A DNA stretch of 64,000 nucleotides from Lachnocurva sp045579705 (GCA_045579705.1 JAZNMP010000032.1:40424-104423), one strand, 5' to 3'. Shown: positions 30,846-39,750, counted from the stretch's first letter. Translations and numbers: made by a program. The notes: generated from the letters alone by a model not told the origin.

Positions 30846-32048
30846 CTAATTATTTCTAATCATCTGTTTAAGTGACGGATATTTTTTCTCACGAGTTATT
30901 TCGATTAGACCCAGTTTAGTTTTGTCTACAACTTCAACTTTAAGCGGATCTTTGCAAAATTCAATTCTCAATAATTCCATAATCTCATCCAGATATTTCG
31001 GATTCTTCATATTGATGAAGTCGATTATGATAATTCCAGACAGATTCCTGAGGCGAATCTGTTTTGCAATTTCTAGTGCACATTCTCTATTTATCTGATA
31101 GAAATACTCATCCTTTGATTCCGTCTTTACCCGGCCAGAGCTTGCGCTATTAACATCGATTACATTCATCGCCTCAGTAGAATCGATAGTTATATTCGCG
31201 CCGTTCTTTAGATACACATATCTACAGAGAGCATTATCCAATCTGGCGTTTAGGGAAAAAAGTTTTCCAAGCGTAAAATCATCCTGATAATATTCGATTT
31301 CTACATCGAGAACGTCTTTGAATGTAAGCAGATAATTATAGATTTCCTCGTTATCAGTTACAACTTTCTCGATAGGTTCCTTTGCATGAAGAATTCTATC
31401 GATATAATGCTTCCTGGCTTCTACTAACTTCACAAATGGATTCGTATGAATTGCTTTATTCATGAATTCACGAAACTTTCCCAGTAAAACCACTAGCTCG
31501 TCCGCTAACTGAGCATCACTAAGCTCAACAGCATTGCTTCGGACGATGATAGCAACCTCTGATAACAATCTGGCATCGTCATCGCTTAAAGATGTATTTT
31601 TTAGTGAAGAGAGGATACTCTCTCTTCTATCCTGTTTGATGGATTTCGAAACGTGGATTCCAGACTCTCCATATGAAAGGAGGAGATGCTTCGTCTCAAA
31701 ACTGATATGAGTAGTCGCTGTAGGGTTCTTTGTCTTTAAAGCTGCATTCTTTATCTGTATTACGACTTCGTCGTTCTCGTGAATTCCCGGTTTCTTTGAA
31801 AATTTATGGCTGTATAGGATTGAGTCCGAATCTTTGTATTTTAAAAATACAGTTCCACCGCCGATATTTACAAAGCAAGCCGACGCATTTTTAAGAACTT
31901 TTTCCACTTTACCGCTGTATATATCAGAAACCTGAATTCCTTCATCGACACTGGTATAAATTTCCAGCGGATTTCTGTCATCATCGAGTAAAAATTCAAA
32001 GACCTTGTTCTGTTCTAAACACTCTAATTCTGTGATTATATATTGCAT
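30846..32048 (-). CDS. rng: Ribonuclease E/G family endoribonuclease, short form
   Basis: This is an RNase G-type endoribonuclease for rRNA and mRNA processing. A central S1 domain (about residues 36-115, ACFVNIGGGTVFLKY) precedes the catalytic DNase-I-like part. Metal-binding Asp residues lie in MNVIDVNS and IIIDFINM. At 400 residues the protein stops right after LGLIEITREKKYPSLKQ. This is where other family members continue into the CxxC zinc-link that holds the dimer together, so the zinc-link is absent. No continuation of homology follows the stop. The gene lies just upstream of the rplU promoter and downstream of recU. Confidence 0.88.
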   Translation of the reverse strand: MQYIITELECLEQNKVFEFLLDDDRNPLEIYTSVDEGIQVSDIYSGKVEKVLKNASACFVNIGGGTVFLKYKDSDSILYSHKFSKKPGIHENDEVVIQIKNAALKTKNPTATTHISFETKHLLLSYGESGIHVSKSIKQDRRESILSSLKNTSLSDDDARLLSEVAIIVRSNAVELSDAQLADELVVLLGKFREFMNKAIHTNPFVKLVEARKHYIDRILHAKEPIEKVVTDNEEIYNYLLTFKDVLDVEIEYYQDDFTLGKLFSLNARLDNALCRYVYLKNGANITIDSTEAMNVIDVNSASSGRVKTESKDEYFYQINRECALEIAKQIRLRNLSGIIIIDFINMKNPKYLDEIMELLRIEFCKDPLKVEVVDKTKLGLIEITREKKYPSLKQMIRNN

Positions 32049-32056
32049 CCTATTTC

Positions 32057-32587
32057 CTATCTAGAAGAAATATCTTTGTTTATCAAATCCAGGTACGGTA
32101 CGAGAGCCGGTAGCTTCTCCGTAAAAAACATTTCCGGATTCAGCTCGTCGATTCTAAAGCTCTTTCGTCCGCCATTATCGCGTCTGTCAAAGAAAGTACG
32201 CGCTTCACGATAAGTCATATAGTAGTACTGCTCGCGTTTCTTGAAATAGATCAAAAAGAAAGCGATACCATCCTGTTCTTCGAAGTCCTTCATAAACTCC
32301 ATCTGATGCTCGTGAATATTCGCCAGAGGAAAAGTCTCCTCGTTACACTCCTTTGCATCAAAGCAAACCGGAATCCCCTGAATCGCACCGATATAATCGA
32401 CTGTACTCTTCTGGTCGAAGTACGCTAAAGTGATATGACGAGTCGACTTGTCGATATTTATAGGCGTGATAGGCGTAGGGACTTTCTGAATCAAACCCAG
32501 CTTATTCGCGCGATATATTTCATTTGTCTGATTTATCAAGTCCTCGAGAGTAGAACCTCTCAGTCCTCTGGAATTCCAAGTTGCCAT
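32057..32587 (-). CDS. recU: Holliday junction resolvase RecU
   Basis: RecU resolves four-way recombination junctions in Firmicutes, taking the place of RuvC. The 176-residue protein has NSRGLRGSTLEDLINQTN, the stalk-region PTPITPI, the catalytic-site STVDYIGAIQGIPVCFDAKE with Asp and Glu/Lys metal ligands, and NIHEHQMEFM. These are family hallmarks. No ruvC accompanies the ruvA-ruvB pair at 52.5-54.2 kb, so RecU is the probable resolvase partner. The gene overlaps the pseudouridine synthase gene by one base. Neighbouring genes are not obviously recombination-related. Confidence 0.92.
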   Translation of the reverse strand: MATWNSRGLRGSTLEDLINQTNEIYRANKLGLIQKVPTPITPINIDKSTRHITLAYFDQKSTVDYIGAIQGIPVCFDAKECNEETFPLANIHEHQMEFMKDFEEQDGIAFFLIYFKKREQYYYMTYREARTFFDRRDNGGRKSFRIDELNPEMFFTEKLPALVPYLDLINKDISSR

Positions 32588-33522
32588 TATTTCACCTTTG
32601 AAAAAATTTCCGGCGTCTCACACTCTACAACTCGTCCGTTCAAACGGATTGAACTGGAGTGAAGAAGCGCTCTGTCGACACCTTTCTTTAAATATTTCTG
32701 ATTCAACTCTTTATTACCGTATTTCACGTCACCTAGTATCGGATATCCGATAGCTGCAAGTGAACAGCGAATCTGGTGAGAACGACCGGTGTGAAGTACG
32801 ACCTTTAATAAAGTAAAATTCTCTCGGTATTCCACCACAGAAATCGATTCTGACATGTATTTAGAATCTGGAGTCTCCTCTGCAGAATAACGAACCAGAT
32901 TATTCTTTGTATCCTTTGTGAGATACCCTTCCAATTCGCTCGGACCATCAAACTTACCGGAAACCAGGCACAGATAAGTTTTGTCCGTATCATGCGATTT
33001 CATCAGTTCACTTCCAAATTTTAGTCCACGGATAGTCTTCCCAAACAGAATCAGTCCAGAAGTATTTCTATCCAAGCGATTTATCACACCTGGCTTAAAA
33101 ACTTCCAGAGACTCTAAAGTGATTTCACCTCTACTTAGCATATATGCGATAAGCATTTCATTTATCGAAACATCAGATGCTTTGCTCTTCTGTGAAAGAA
33201 CATTTGCAGGCTTGTTACAAACGATAATATCTTCATCTTCATAACAGATTTCGAGTTTTGAAACGTCGATGCCTTCATACGGATTTGATACTTCCACACT
33301 TTTTCCCGAAAACTTCTCAAACGTCTCCTCGGAAAAAAATATCTTTACAACATCATCCTGCCTTAAGACCTCTTTGCCGGTGATTTTCTTTCCGTTAATA
33401 GTGATATTCTTTTTTCGGAACATCTTATAGAGAAAACCGTTAGAACAATTTGGAAGGATACGGTTTAAGAAGCGCATAACCTTCTGACCATCTTCAGCTT
33501 TTGGAATAATATATTCTTTCAC
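32587..33522 (-). CDS. RluA-family 23S rRNA pseudouridine synthase
   Basis: A 311-residue pseudouridine synthase with an N-terminal S4 domain (about residues 12-70) and catalytic domain. The active Asp is in NRLDRNTSGL, and SHQIRCSLAAIGYPILGD follows. The sequence is more RluC-like than the rluD product at 18.1 kb, but the target uridines cannot be deduced. The start lies one base after the HAD gene stop, and the end overlaps recU, so these genes are likely co-transcribed. Confidence 0.9.
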   Translation of the reverse strand: MKEYIIPKAEDGQKVMRFLNRILPNCSNGFLYKMFRKKNITINGKKITGKEVLRQDDVVKIFFSEETFEKFSGKSVEVSNPYEGIDVSKLEICYEDEDIIVCNKPANVLSQKSKASDVSINEMLIAYMLSRGEITLESLEVFKPGVINRLDRNTSGLILFGKTIRGLKFGSELMKSHDTDKTYLCLVSGKFDGPSELEGYLTKDTKNNLVRYSAEETPDSKYMSESISVVEYRENFTLLKVVLHTGRSHQIRCSLAAIGYPILGDVKYGNKELNQKYLKKGVDRALLHSSSIRLNGRVVECETPEIFSKVK

Positions 33523-34173
33523 TTAAATCACATCCAAATCCAAATAATTACTAATATAGAAATCTGCCAAATCTTTTTTGGCTTCGTAGTCTGCACGAGA
33601 ATGTATATCATCGATGCAGCAGACAGACATGCCAGCAGCTTTGCCTCCCTGGATTCCTGCCAGAACATCTTCGAAGACGAGACATTTAGAAGGATTAGAT
33701 GAAAGCAGATCACAAGCTTTTAGATATACATCCGGAGCAGGCTTTCCATGCTCAACTTCATTTGCTGTAACTACAACCGGAATCAACTCATTAAGCCCAT
33801 TTGCTTCGAAACATACATCTACGAGCTCTCTGGAATTTGATGTAGCGAGTGCAGTTTTGTAACCGTGTTCCTTTAGATATTTCAGAAAATCAATAGCGCC
33901 ATCTCTCATATCAATCTTCGAACGATAGAAATCAGCTGCCATTCCATTCCAGATTTCCATAAGTTCTTCCTTTGATTCAGAAAGATCAAAGTTTGCAATA
34001 AAATAATCGGCTGTTTCTGACATACTCAAGCCTTCGATATCCTTTGTCAAAGTTTCTGGGTATGGCATATTTCTGTCAGCAAAGAACTTCTTATCAATTT
34101 CAGCCCATAAACCCATAGAGTCTACGAGAGTTCCATCCATATCAAATATAAAAGTATCGTAATTTGTAATCAT
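33523..34173 (-). CDS. HAD superfamily hydrolase, beta-phosphoglucomutase/phosphatase-like
   Basis: A 216-residue HAD enzyme with a helical cap. Motif I is DMDGTLVDS with the nucleophile and acid/base Asp. Motif II is ALATSNS. The later motifs are KPAPDVYLKA with Lys and VFEDVLAGIQGG with acidic metal ligands. The overall form resembles beta-phosphoglucomutase and small sugar-phosphate phosphatases. The substrate cannot be assigned. A terminator separates it from the upstream coiled-coil gene. Confidence 0.88.
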   Translation of the reverse strand: MITNYDTFIFDMDGTLVDSMGLWAEIDKKFFADRNMPYPETLTKDIEGLSMSETADYFIANFDLSESKEELMEIWNGMAADFYRSKIDMRDGAIDFLKYLKEHGYKTALATSNSRELVDVCFEANGLNELIPVVVTANEVEHGKPAPDVYLKACDLLSSNPSKCLVFEDVLAGIQGGKAAGMSVCCIDDIHSRADYEAKKDLADFYISNYLDLDVI

Positions 34174-34184
34174 ATATAACCTCT

Positions 34185-34214
34185 AAAAAAGGCATCCGGA
34201 ATATCCGAATGCCT
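34185..34214 (-). terminator. Rho-independent terminator after the coiled-coil protein gene
   Basis: On the minus strand AGGCATTCGGA pairs with TCCGGATGCCT around a short AT loop, followed by six T. It separates the coaD block from the HAD/recU block. Confidence 0.9.
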
Positions 34215-34219
34215 CATAA

Positions 34220-34918
34220 TTAATCATGTTTAAAAAATTCTTCAGGAACATCGATAGTCATTTCGCTATCGTCCTTAGCTTTTGAAGTTTCAGTGGCTTC
34301 GGTCTTTGTTTCTGAAACTGGTTCCTTTGCTTCAGTTTTTGCAGTTTCAACTGGAGCTTCAGGTTCTATAGGAGTTTCTTCTGGTCTAAGCTCTCCTCTG
34401 TTTGCAACAACTCTATCGAGGATGTTGTTCAGCTTTCCTATGAAAGCTTCATCTCTACGACGAGTTACGTCGATTGAATTTGCGAGCACTTCCTGAACAC
34501 TGGCAAGTAGATCATCTGTGTACTGAATAGCACCTGTTTTAATCTCGTTTGCTTCACGAGTAGCTTTATCCAACATCTCCTGCGCATCTTTAGTAGCAAT
34601 CATAACCACCTGATTTGCCTGAGCATATGCCTGCTGCATGATTTCATGTTCTGAAACCAATTCGTCAGTTTTGATCTGTGCCTGAGAAATAATTTTTTCA
34701 GCTTTAGCATTTGCATCAGCGATGATAGCTTCTCTCTGGCTCACGATCTTCTGGTAACGTTTGATTTCCTCTGGAGTAGTTACTTTAAGTTCTTCAAGAA
34801 AACCTTCTAACTCATCTCTGCTAATTATAATCTTTGTGCTTGAGAAAGCTGCAGGTTTACTTTCACTGTCGATAAATCTCTCCATATCTTCGATGATTTG
34901 TTCTATGCTGCTGGCCAT
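34220..34918 (-). CDS. DivIVA-like coiled-coil protein of unknown function
   Basis: A 232-residue soluble protein that is mainly one long coiled coil (about residues 55-165), rich in Ala, Glu, Gln and Ile. It is preceded by a short N-terminal region and followed by an acidic, Pro/Thr/Glu-rich disordered tail. Similar clostridial proteins are annotated as ATPase or DivIVA-like, but no nucleotide-binding motif is present, so the ATPase label is unsupported. The shape suggests a scaffold, possibly in division or polar growth. It lies ten bases after coaD. Confidence 0.75.
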   Translation of the reverse strand: MASSIEQIIEDMERFIDSESKPAAFSSTKIIISRDELEGFLEELKVTTPEEIKRYQKIVSQREAIIADANAKAEKIISQAQIKTDELVSEHEIMQQAYAQANQVVMIATKDAQEMLDKATREANEIKTGAIQYTDDLLASVQEVLANSIDVTRRRDEAFIGKLNNILDRVVANRGELRPEETPIEPEAPVETAKTEAKEPVSETKTEATETSKAKDDSEMTIDVPEEFFKHD

Positions 34919-34928
34919 CTTTATCTCC

Positions 34929-35417
34929 TTATCTGTTTAAGTTACGGTATTTCTCTTCGACTAAAGGAATGATTTCCTTTGGAACAAAGCTAGAAATATC
35001 ACCACCATAGGAAGCAAACTCTCTAACAATAGTCGAACTCAGATATGAATAATGTATATCTGTCGTCAGAAAAACCGTCTCTATGTCTGAGTGCTGTGCC
35101 TTGTTACTCTGTGCGATCTGAAGTTCATATTCAAAATCAGTAATCGCACGCAAACCTCTGATTATAACGTTTACATCAACTTCACGAGCGAAGTCGACCA
35201 GTAATCCATCAAAAGACATAACCTTTACATTTGGTATATCCTTTGTTAACTCTTTAATCATATTAACACGTTCTGATACTGTAAACAATGGATTTTTCTT
35301 ACTATTGTTCAGTACTCCGATGATTACTTCATCAAAAAGTGCGCTAGATCTCTTAATAATATCCAAATGTCCGAAAGTACATGGATCAAAGCTTCCTGGA
35401 TAAATAGCTTTTGACAT
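34929..35417 (-). CDS. coaD: Phosphopantetheine adenylyltransferase CoaD
   Basis: CoaD makes dephospho-CoA from 4'-phosphopantetheine and ATP, the penultimate CoA step. The nucleotidyltransferase motif GSFDPCTFGHLDI is near the N-terminus. The core RGLRAITDFEYELQIAQ and the ATP-binding LSSTIVREFA follow. At 162 residues it is standard. Its start overlaps the rsmD stop by one base, matching the conserved rsmD-coaD pair. Confidence 0.97.
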   Translation of the reverse strand: MSKAIYPGSFDPCTFGHLDIIKRSSALFDEVIIGVLNNSKKNPLFTVSERVNMIKELTKDIPNVKVMSFDGLLVDFAREVDVNVIIRGLRAITDFEYELQIAQSNKAQHSDIETVFLTTDIHYSYLSSTIVREFASYGGDISSFVPKEIIPLVEEKYRNLNR

Positions 35418-35974
35418 TAAAACCCCTCTTTTCTCAAGAACAAATGCTGATTAGTCTTATAAATCTTCTGTCGGTCTAATTTGTATCCTGATCCTTCTAG
35501 GAAAGATAGATCTAAATCCTTAGCCGCTTCAATAATAATCAAAGTATTCACATCTGCGAGCTCATATTCAAGAAGCATCTTTAATACATCCGCTTCAACA
35601 CCCATCTGGTATGGAGGATCCATAAAGATGATGTCGAATCTCTTTCCTTTCGGAAAACCACGAAGTGCATCGAATACGTTCTGGTTAAGCAAAGTAGCTT
35701 CATCTTCAAATCTAGTCGTATGTAGATTCTGCTTTATGCAAGAAGCAGCTTTTCTGTCTTTTTCTATAAAAGTACAGTGCTTTGCTCCACGGGATAGAGC
35801 TTCTATTCCCATCTGACCACTTCCGGCAAACAAATCTAAGAATTCAGCTTCAATACAATCATACTGAAGAATATTGAAGAGAGTTTCTTTGATACGATCT
35901 GTTGTAGGACGTGTTCCGTCACCTTCTGGAGCTACAAGTTTTAAATGACCTCTTGAGCCTGCTATAACTCTCAT
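35417..35974 (-). CDS. rsmD: 16S rRNA (guanine966-N2)-methyltransferase RsmD
   Basis: RsmD methylates G966 in the small-subunit rRNA. The Rossmann-fold motif DLFAGSGQMGIEALSRG binds S-adenosylmethionine, and DPPY (in FMDPPYQMG) is the N-methyltransferase motif IV. RVIAGSRGHLKL and RPTTDRIKETLFN at the N-terminus are also family-typical. The 185-residue length is normal. Confidence 0.95.
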   Translation of the reverse strand: MRVIAGSRGHLKLVAPEGDGTRPTTDRIKETLFNILQYDCIEAEFLDLFAGSGQMGIEALSRGAKHCTFIEKDRKAASCIKQNLHTTRFEDEATLLNQNVFDALRGFPKGKRFDIIFMDPPYQMGVEADVLKMLLEYELADVNTLIIIEAAKDLDLSFLEGSGYKLDRQKIYKTNQHLFLRKEGF

Positions 35975-35984
35975 ATCTTACCTC

Positions 35985-36527
35985 TTAGTTCTGATCAGCG
36001 AGAACTTCTTTGTTCTGATAAAGATATGTAACCAAAGAAATGATTGTAAGTGCTGTAGCTACATAAATCAGAACTAAGCAAAGCATCTGATACCACTCAA
36101 ACTTAAGGTTAAGGATGAGAAGTATAATCATAAACATCTGTGAAACGGTCTTTGACTTGCCCCACATATTTGCAGCGATTACGATATTAGCATTTGCAGC
36201 AACGAGTCTGAATCCAGAGATGATGAATTCTCTAGCGATGATTACGATAACAACCCAAGTTGGAAGCTGCTCTAATGAAAGGAGGCAGATCAAAGCTGAA
36301 CAAACTAAAAGTTTATCTGCGAGAGGATCCATAAACTTGCCGAAGTTAGTAACCAGGTTGTATTTACGAGCAATCTTTCCGTCTAATAAATCTGTAAGTG
36401 AAGCTACGATAAAGATAGCTTCTGCAATTCCTCTAAACATAATATCTTCTGGCTTAAAGAGTAAGAAGAATACAAAGAAAGGAATCATAATTACACGAAG
36501 TACTGTTAATTTATTTGGTAAGTTCAT
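35985..36527 (-). CDS. pgsA: CDP-diacylglycerol-glycerol-3-phosphate 3-phosphatidyltransferase PgsA
   Basis: PgsA makes phosphatidylglycerol phosphate, the first committed step to phosphatidylglycerol and cardiolipin. The 180-residue membrane protein begins NLPNKLTVLRVI. The CDP-alcohol phosphotransferase motif spans the Asp residues in TDLLDGKIARKYN and FGKFMDPLADK. About four to six membrane segments are predicted. It overlaps rimO by four bases, a frequent Firmicutes pairing. Confidence 0.95.
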   Translation of the reverse strand: MNLPNKLTVLRVIMIPFFVFFLLFKPEDIMFRGIAEAIFIVASLTDLLDGKIARKYNLVTNFGKFMDPLADKLLVCSALICLLSLEQLPTWVVIVIIAREFIISGFRLVAANANIVIAANMWGKSKTVSQMFMIILLILNLKFEWYQMLCLVLIYVATALTIISLVTYLYQNKEVLADQN

Positions 36528-37846
36528 TTTACTAATTCTCCTAATAAATCATATTCTTTAAAATCTGTAATCTTTACATCTACGATCTTTCCAGACATAA
36601 GTTCGATATCTGATTTGAAGAATACATAGTTATCAATCGTAGGTGCATCACCATAAGTTCTACCAGCGTAGAGGTCTTTTTCAGGAATATATCCTTCGAC
36701 AAAAGTCTTCATAGTAGAACCGATTAGTTCCTTGTTATTTGCAAAGTTGACAGCCTGCTGTAGAGTCATAAGCTCGTCCAGTCGTCTCTGTTTCTCTGCT
36801 TCATCTACCTGATTTTCAAAATCATAAGCAGGTGTACCCTTTTCACGAGAATATGTGAAAGCACCGAGTCTGTCAAAACGAACATTACGGATGAAGTCTT
36901 TCATCTCCTCATGCATTTCCTCTGTCTCTCCAGGGAATCCAGTTATCAGAGTTGTTCTAATCATAATATCTGGAATTCTAGTACGAAGGCGATCGATCAA
37001 ATCAAGGATTTCCTGTTTCTTAATACGTCTGTTCATACGACGAAGGATCTCGTCATTACAATGCTGAATAGGCATATCGATATAATGGAGAACCTTAGGA
37101 TTAGTTGCCATACACTCTATCAAAGTATCATCGATAGATTCTGGGTAACAGTACAGAATTCTAATCCATTCGATACCATCGATTTCTGAAATACGCTGCA
37201 GGAGTTCAGGAAGTTTCTTCTCTCCATAGATATCTGTTCCATACAGAGTAGTTTCCTGTGCTACTATGTCGATCTCAGTAATCCCATTCTCAGCAAGCTG
37301 TTTTGCTTCCTCGAGAACTTTTTCCATAGGAACACTTCTGTAGTTTCCACGAAGTGATGGAATAATGCAGTAAGTACACCGTTTATCGCAGCCTTCTGCA
37401 ATCTTTAGATAATCATAAGGAAGTCCTGTGCTTGTAACACGACCAACTGTATCATCAGGAAGACCGTCCTGGGCTTTTACGATTTCTAATTTTTCTTTGC
37501 CGTATGCACTTTCGATAGCAGATACAATTTCATCATAAGAGTTAGTTCCTACGATAGCATCTACTTCTGGCAAGTCTCTACGGATATCTTCAGCATATCT
37601 CTCACTCATACATCCACAAACAACGAGGCCAGAAAGCTTACCTGTTTCCTTAAGCTTTCCGGCTTCGATTATATTCTGAATGCTTTCTTCGAGAGCTGTC
37701 TCGATAAAACAGCATGTATTTACTACGATTACATCTGCTTCATCTTCTGATGTAATCTTAATGCCTGCTTTTCTACAGAGAAAAAGCATATGTTCTGAAT
37801 CTGAAAGATTCTTATCACATCCTAACGAAATAAAAGCTACATTCAT
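36524..37846 (-). CDS. rimO: Ribosomal protein S12 methylthiotransferase RimO
   Basis: RimO is a radical-SAM enzyme that methylthiolates an Asp of ribosomal protein S12. The N-terminal MTTase domain has three Cys for an auxiliary Fe-S cluster (SLGCDKN, NTCCFIE, CGCMSERY). The radical-SAM cluster is CDKRCTYC, and a C-terminal TRAM region follows. The GCDKNLSDSEHML sequence distinguishes RimO from MiaB (GCQMNARDSE, found at 55.0-56.4 kb). At 440 residues the length is standard. Its start overlaps the rpoZ stop by one base. Confidence 0.96.
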   Translation of the reverse strand: MNVAFISLGCDKNLSDSEHMLFLCRKAGIKITSEDEADVIVVNTCCFIETALEESIQNIIEAGKLKETGKLSGLVVCGCMSERYAEDIRRDLPEVDAIVGTNSYDEIVSAIESAYGKEKLEIVKAQDGLPDDTVGRVTSTGLPYDYLKIAEGCDKRCTYCIIPSLRGNYRSVPMEKVLEEAKQLAENGITEIDIVAQETTLYGTDIYGEKKLPELLQRISEIDGIEWIRILYCYPESIDDTLIECMATNPKVLHYIDMPIQHCNDEILRRMNRRIKKQEILDLIDRLRTRIPDIMIRTTLITGFPGETEEMHEEMKDFIRNVRFDRLGAFTYSREKGTPAYDFENQVDEAEKQRRLDELMTLQQAVNFANNKELIGSTMKTFVEGYIPEKDLYAGRTYGDAPTIDNYVFFKSDIELMSGKIVDVKITDFKEYDLLGELVK

Positions 37847-38169
37847 TATTCTTCTGTTCCCTCTTCAGCGTTCTCAGCTGCTTCTTTAGCACGACGCTCA
37901 ATTTCTGCATCGATTTCAGCTCTCTGAGCTGCTGCTTCATCATCAGTAAGGATTTTAAGCTCGCCAGCGTTCATCTCGTTAACTGCGATAGAAAGAGCTT
38001 TTTCCTTTGGATGAGTAACAACTAAAGTGTCAGCTCCGTCGATAATCTGTCTAGCTCTCTTTGCTGTAGCGCAAACTACGCTGTAACGGCTGTTTACTAC
38101 AGGTTCTTCACCTTCCTCAACGTTTGCATTGATAACTTTCATAAGTTCTACATAAGATGGATGTATCAT
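37846..38169 (-). CDS. rpoZ: RNA polymerase omega subunit
   Basis: Omega assists assembly of the RNA polymerase beta-prime subunit. The 107-residue protein shows the conserved region SRYSVVCATAKRARQIIDG and KALSIAVNEMNAGEL. An acidic, Ala/Glu-rich tail follows. It overlaps gmk by one base and rimO by one base. The gmk-rpoZ pair is the usual Firmicutes arrangement. Confidence 0.93.
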   Translation of the reverse strand: MIHPSYVELMKVINANVEEGEEPVVNSRYSVVCATAKRARQIIDGADTLVVTHPKEKALSIAVNEMNAGELKILTDDEAAAQRAEIDAEIERRAKEAAENAEEGTEE

Positions 38170-38810
38170 TATTTTTCTCCTTTCGAAAAAGCCTGTAATT
38201 CTCCTTGAATTCTGGTGATAAACTCAGAATTGCGAAGCGATCTTTTTTTCTCACTCTGAATAATATTATGTACAGAATTAACTGCATCTTCCAAGACATC
38301 ATTTACAATGATGTAATCATACTGCTCCATGAGCAATGATTCTCTCGAAGCTATTGCAAGTCTTTCATTTACAACAGTTTCATCTTCTGTTCCTCTACCT
38401 TCCAGACGTCTCTTTAATGTTTCTGCCTTTGGTGGAGTTACAAATAACAGTAAAGCCTGCGGAAAAATCTTTTTAACCTGAAGGGCGCCCTGAACCTCGA
38501 TTTCGAGTATGACATCCTTTCCTTCGTTTACGAGCTTCTCCACATAAGCCTTTGGAGTTCCATAGTAATTATGATTAAAAGATGCATATTCGAGAAGTTC
38601 ATGCTCTCTAATCATGTTTTCAAATTCTTCTGTAGTACGGAAGAAATACTCTCTACCTTCTTCCTCGCCCTCTCGTCTTTCACGAGTAGTAGCTGAAACT
38701 GAAAGATGGTAATCTGAAGGGTAATTATTTAGAAGGTGCTTCATAATAGTACCTTTACCCGCACCAGAGAAACCAGATAGAACGATTACAGTTCCCTTTT
38801 GTTCACTCAT
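38169..38810 (-). CDS. gmk: Guanylate kinase
   Basis: Guanylate kinase phosphorylates GMP to GDP. The P-loop is SGFSGAGKGTIM near residues 12-23. The GMP-binding segment VSATTRERREGEEEGREYFF and the DVILEIEVQGALQVK strand are clear. The length is 213 residues. In B. subtilis a remA gene lies between yicC (yloC) and gmk; here only 19 bases separate gmk from yicC. Confidence 0.96.
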   Translation of the reverse strand: MSEQKGTVIVLSGFSGAGKGTIMKHLLNNYPSDYHLSVSATTRERREGEEEGREYFFRTTEEFENMIREHELLEYASFNHNYYGTPKAYVEKLVNEGKDVILEIEVQGALQVKKIFPQALLLFVTPPKAETLKRRLEGRGTEDETVVNERLAIASRESLLMEQYDYIIVNDVLEDAVNSVHNIIQSEKKRSLRNSEFITRIQGELQAFSKGEK

Positions 38811-38829
38811 TGTGAATCTCCTATTCTAA

Positions 38830-39708
38830 TTACTCTATATTCTGAACCTGCTCACGAATCTTCTCTATTAAAGTCTTTAATTCGATTCCTATATCAGCTG
38901 TATAAACATCTGAGCTCTTTGAAAGAATCGTATTTGATTCACGATTAAGTTCCTGTGAAATAAAGTCCATCTTTCTACCGATAGGTTCTGTAGCCTTAAG
39001 TGTTTCATTTATTTCTGAAACATGGCTCTTCAGACGAACTATTTCTTCATCTATACAAATCTTGTCAGCATAGAGGATGACCTCTTCTGCCAGTCGATTT
39101 TCATCGACCTGTGATTCGTCTATAAAATCAGTAACTTTCTGTCTAAGTCTGTCTTTGTATTCTTCTATAATCTGTGGAGCACGCTCTTCTAGTGCGTCAG
39201 CCAACTCGTCAATACGAGAAACCTTCTCGGAAAGATCGCATCTAAGTCTCTCTCCCTCAGAAGCTCTGGATTCTACAAACTTATCCAACGCGATTTCAAA
39301 AGCTTCCTTGACATAAATCCAGAGTTCTTCCGGATCTACCAAATCAGTATCTTCGACGATTACCCCAGGCATACGAAACAGTTCATACACACCAAAGTTA
39401 TCTTTAATACCAAACTCCTTAATAGCTTCCTTCTTCACATTCATGAAATATGCAGCTGCTTCAGGGTCATAGGTATAAGTCTTCTGTGACTTACGGATGC
39501 TCTTTACAGTAAGGTTTACATCAACCTTTCCACGAGAGATACGCGTCTTTAAAAGCTTCTGCATTCTTTCTTCCAAAGAATAGCAAAAAGATGGCATTTT
39601 AAAATTTGTATCCAAAAATCTGTGGTTAACTGACTTGATTTCTATTATAATTTTTGCGTTATCTGATTCGGATTCGCCTCGGCCAAATCCAGTCATTGAA
39701 TATATCAT
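38830..39708 (-). CDS. yicC: YicC/YloC family endoribonuclease
   Basis: YicC-family proteins are described as endoribonucleases that influence mRNA and small-RNA turnover. The 292-residue protein starts MIYSMTGFGRGE, followed by EIKSVNHRFLD. It ends in the conserved FISQELNRESNTILSKS and IELKTLIEKIREQVQNIE. The ATG at 39708 has AAGGA upstream. A start 39 codons further upstream would run through the promoter and is rejected. It is the first gene of the gmk-rpoZ-rimO-pgsA transcript and has a near-consensus promoter. Confidence 0.93.
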   Translation of the reverse strand: MIYSMTGFGRGESESDNAKIIIEIKSVNHRFLDTNFKMPSFCYSLEERMQKLLKTRISRGKVDVNLTVKSIRKSQKTYTYDPEAAAYFMNVKKEAIKEFGIKDNFGVYELFRMPGVIVEDTDLVDPEELWIYVKEAFEIALDKFVESRASEGERLRCDLSEKVSRIDELADALEERAPQIIEEYKDRLRQKVTDFIDESQVDENRLAEEVILYADKICIDEEIVRLKSHVSEINETLKATEPIGRKMDFISQELNRESNTILSKSSDVYTADIGIELKTLIEKIREQVQNIE

Positions 39709-39721
39709 AATATCCTTACTC

Positions 39722-39750
39722 TTTCCAGTAAAATCATCATAAGCTATAAT
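39722..39750 (+). promoter_or_regulatory. Promoter of rqcH
   Basis: TTTCCA (39722-39727) and a perfect TATAAT (39745-39750) with a 17-base spacer lead into rqcH. The -10 abuts the -10 of the opposite promoter. Confidence 0.65.

Noticed and set aside
34220..34918. ATPase annotation of the coiled-coil protein
   Set aside because: There is no Walker A or other nucleotide-binding motif; the sequence is a coiled coil with a disordered tail.
36115..36561. 148-codon plus-strand open frame opposite pgsA
   Set aside because: Antisense of a membrane-protein gene yields hydrophobic runs by chance; no initiation signal.
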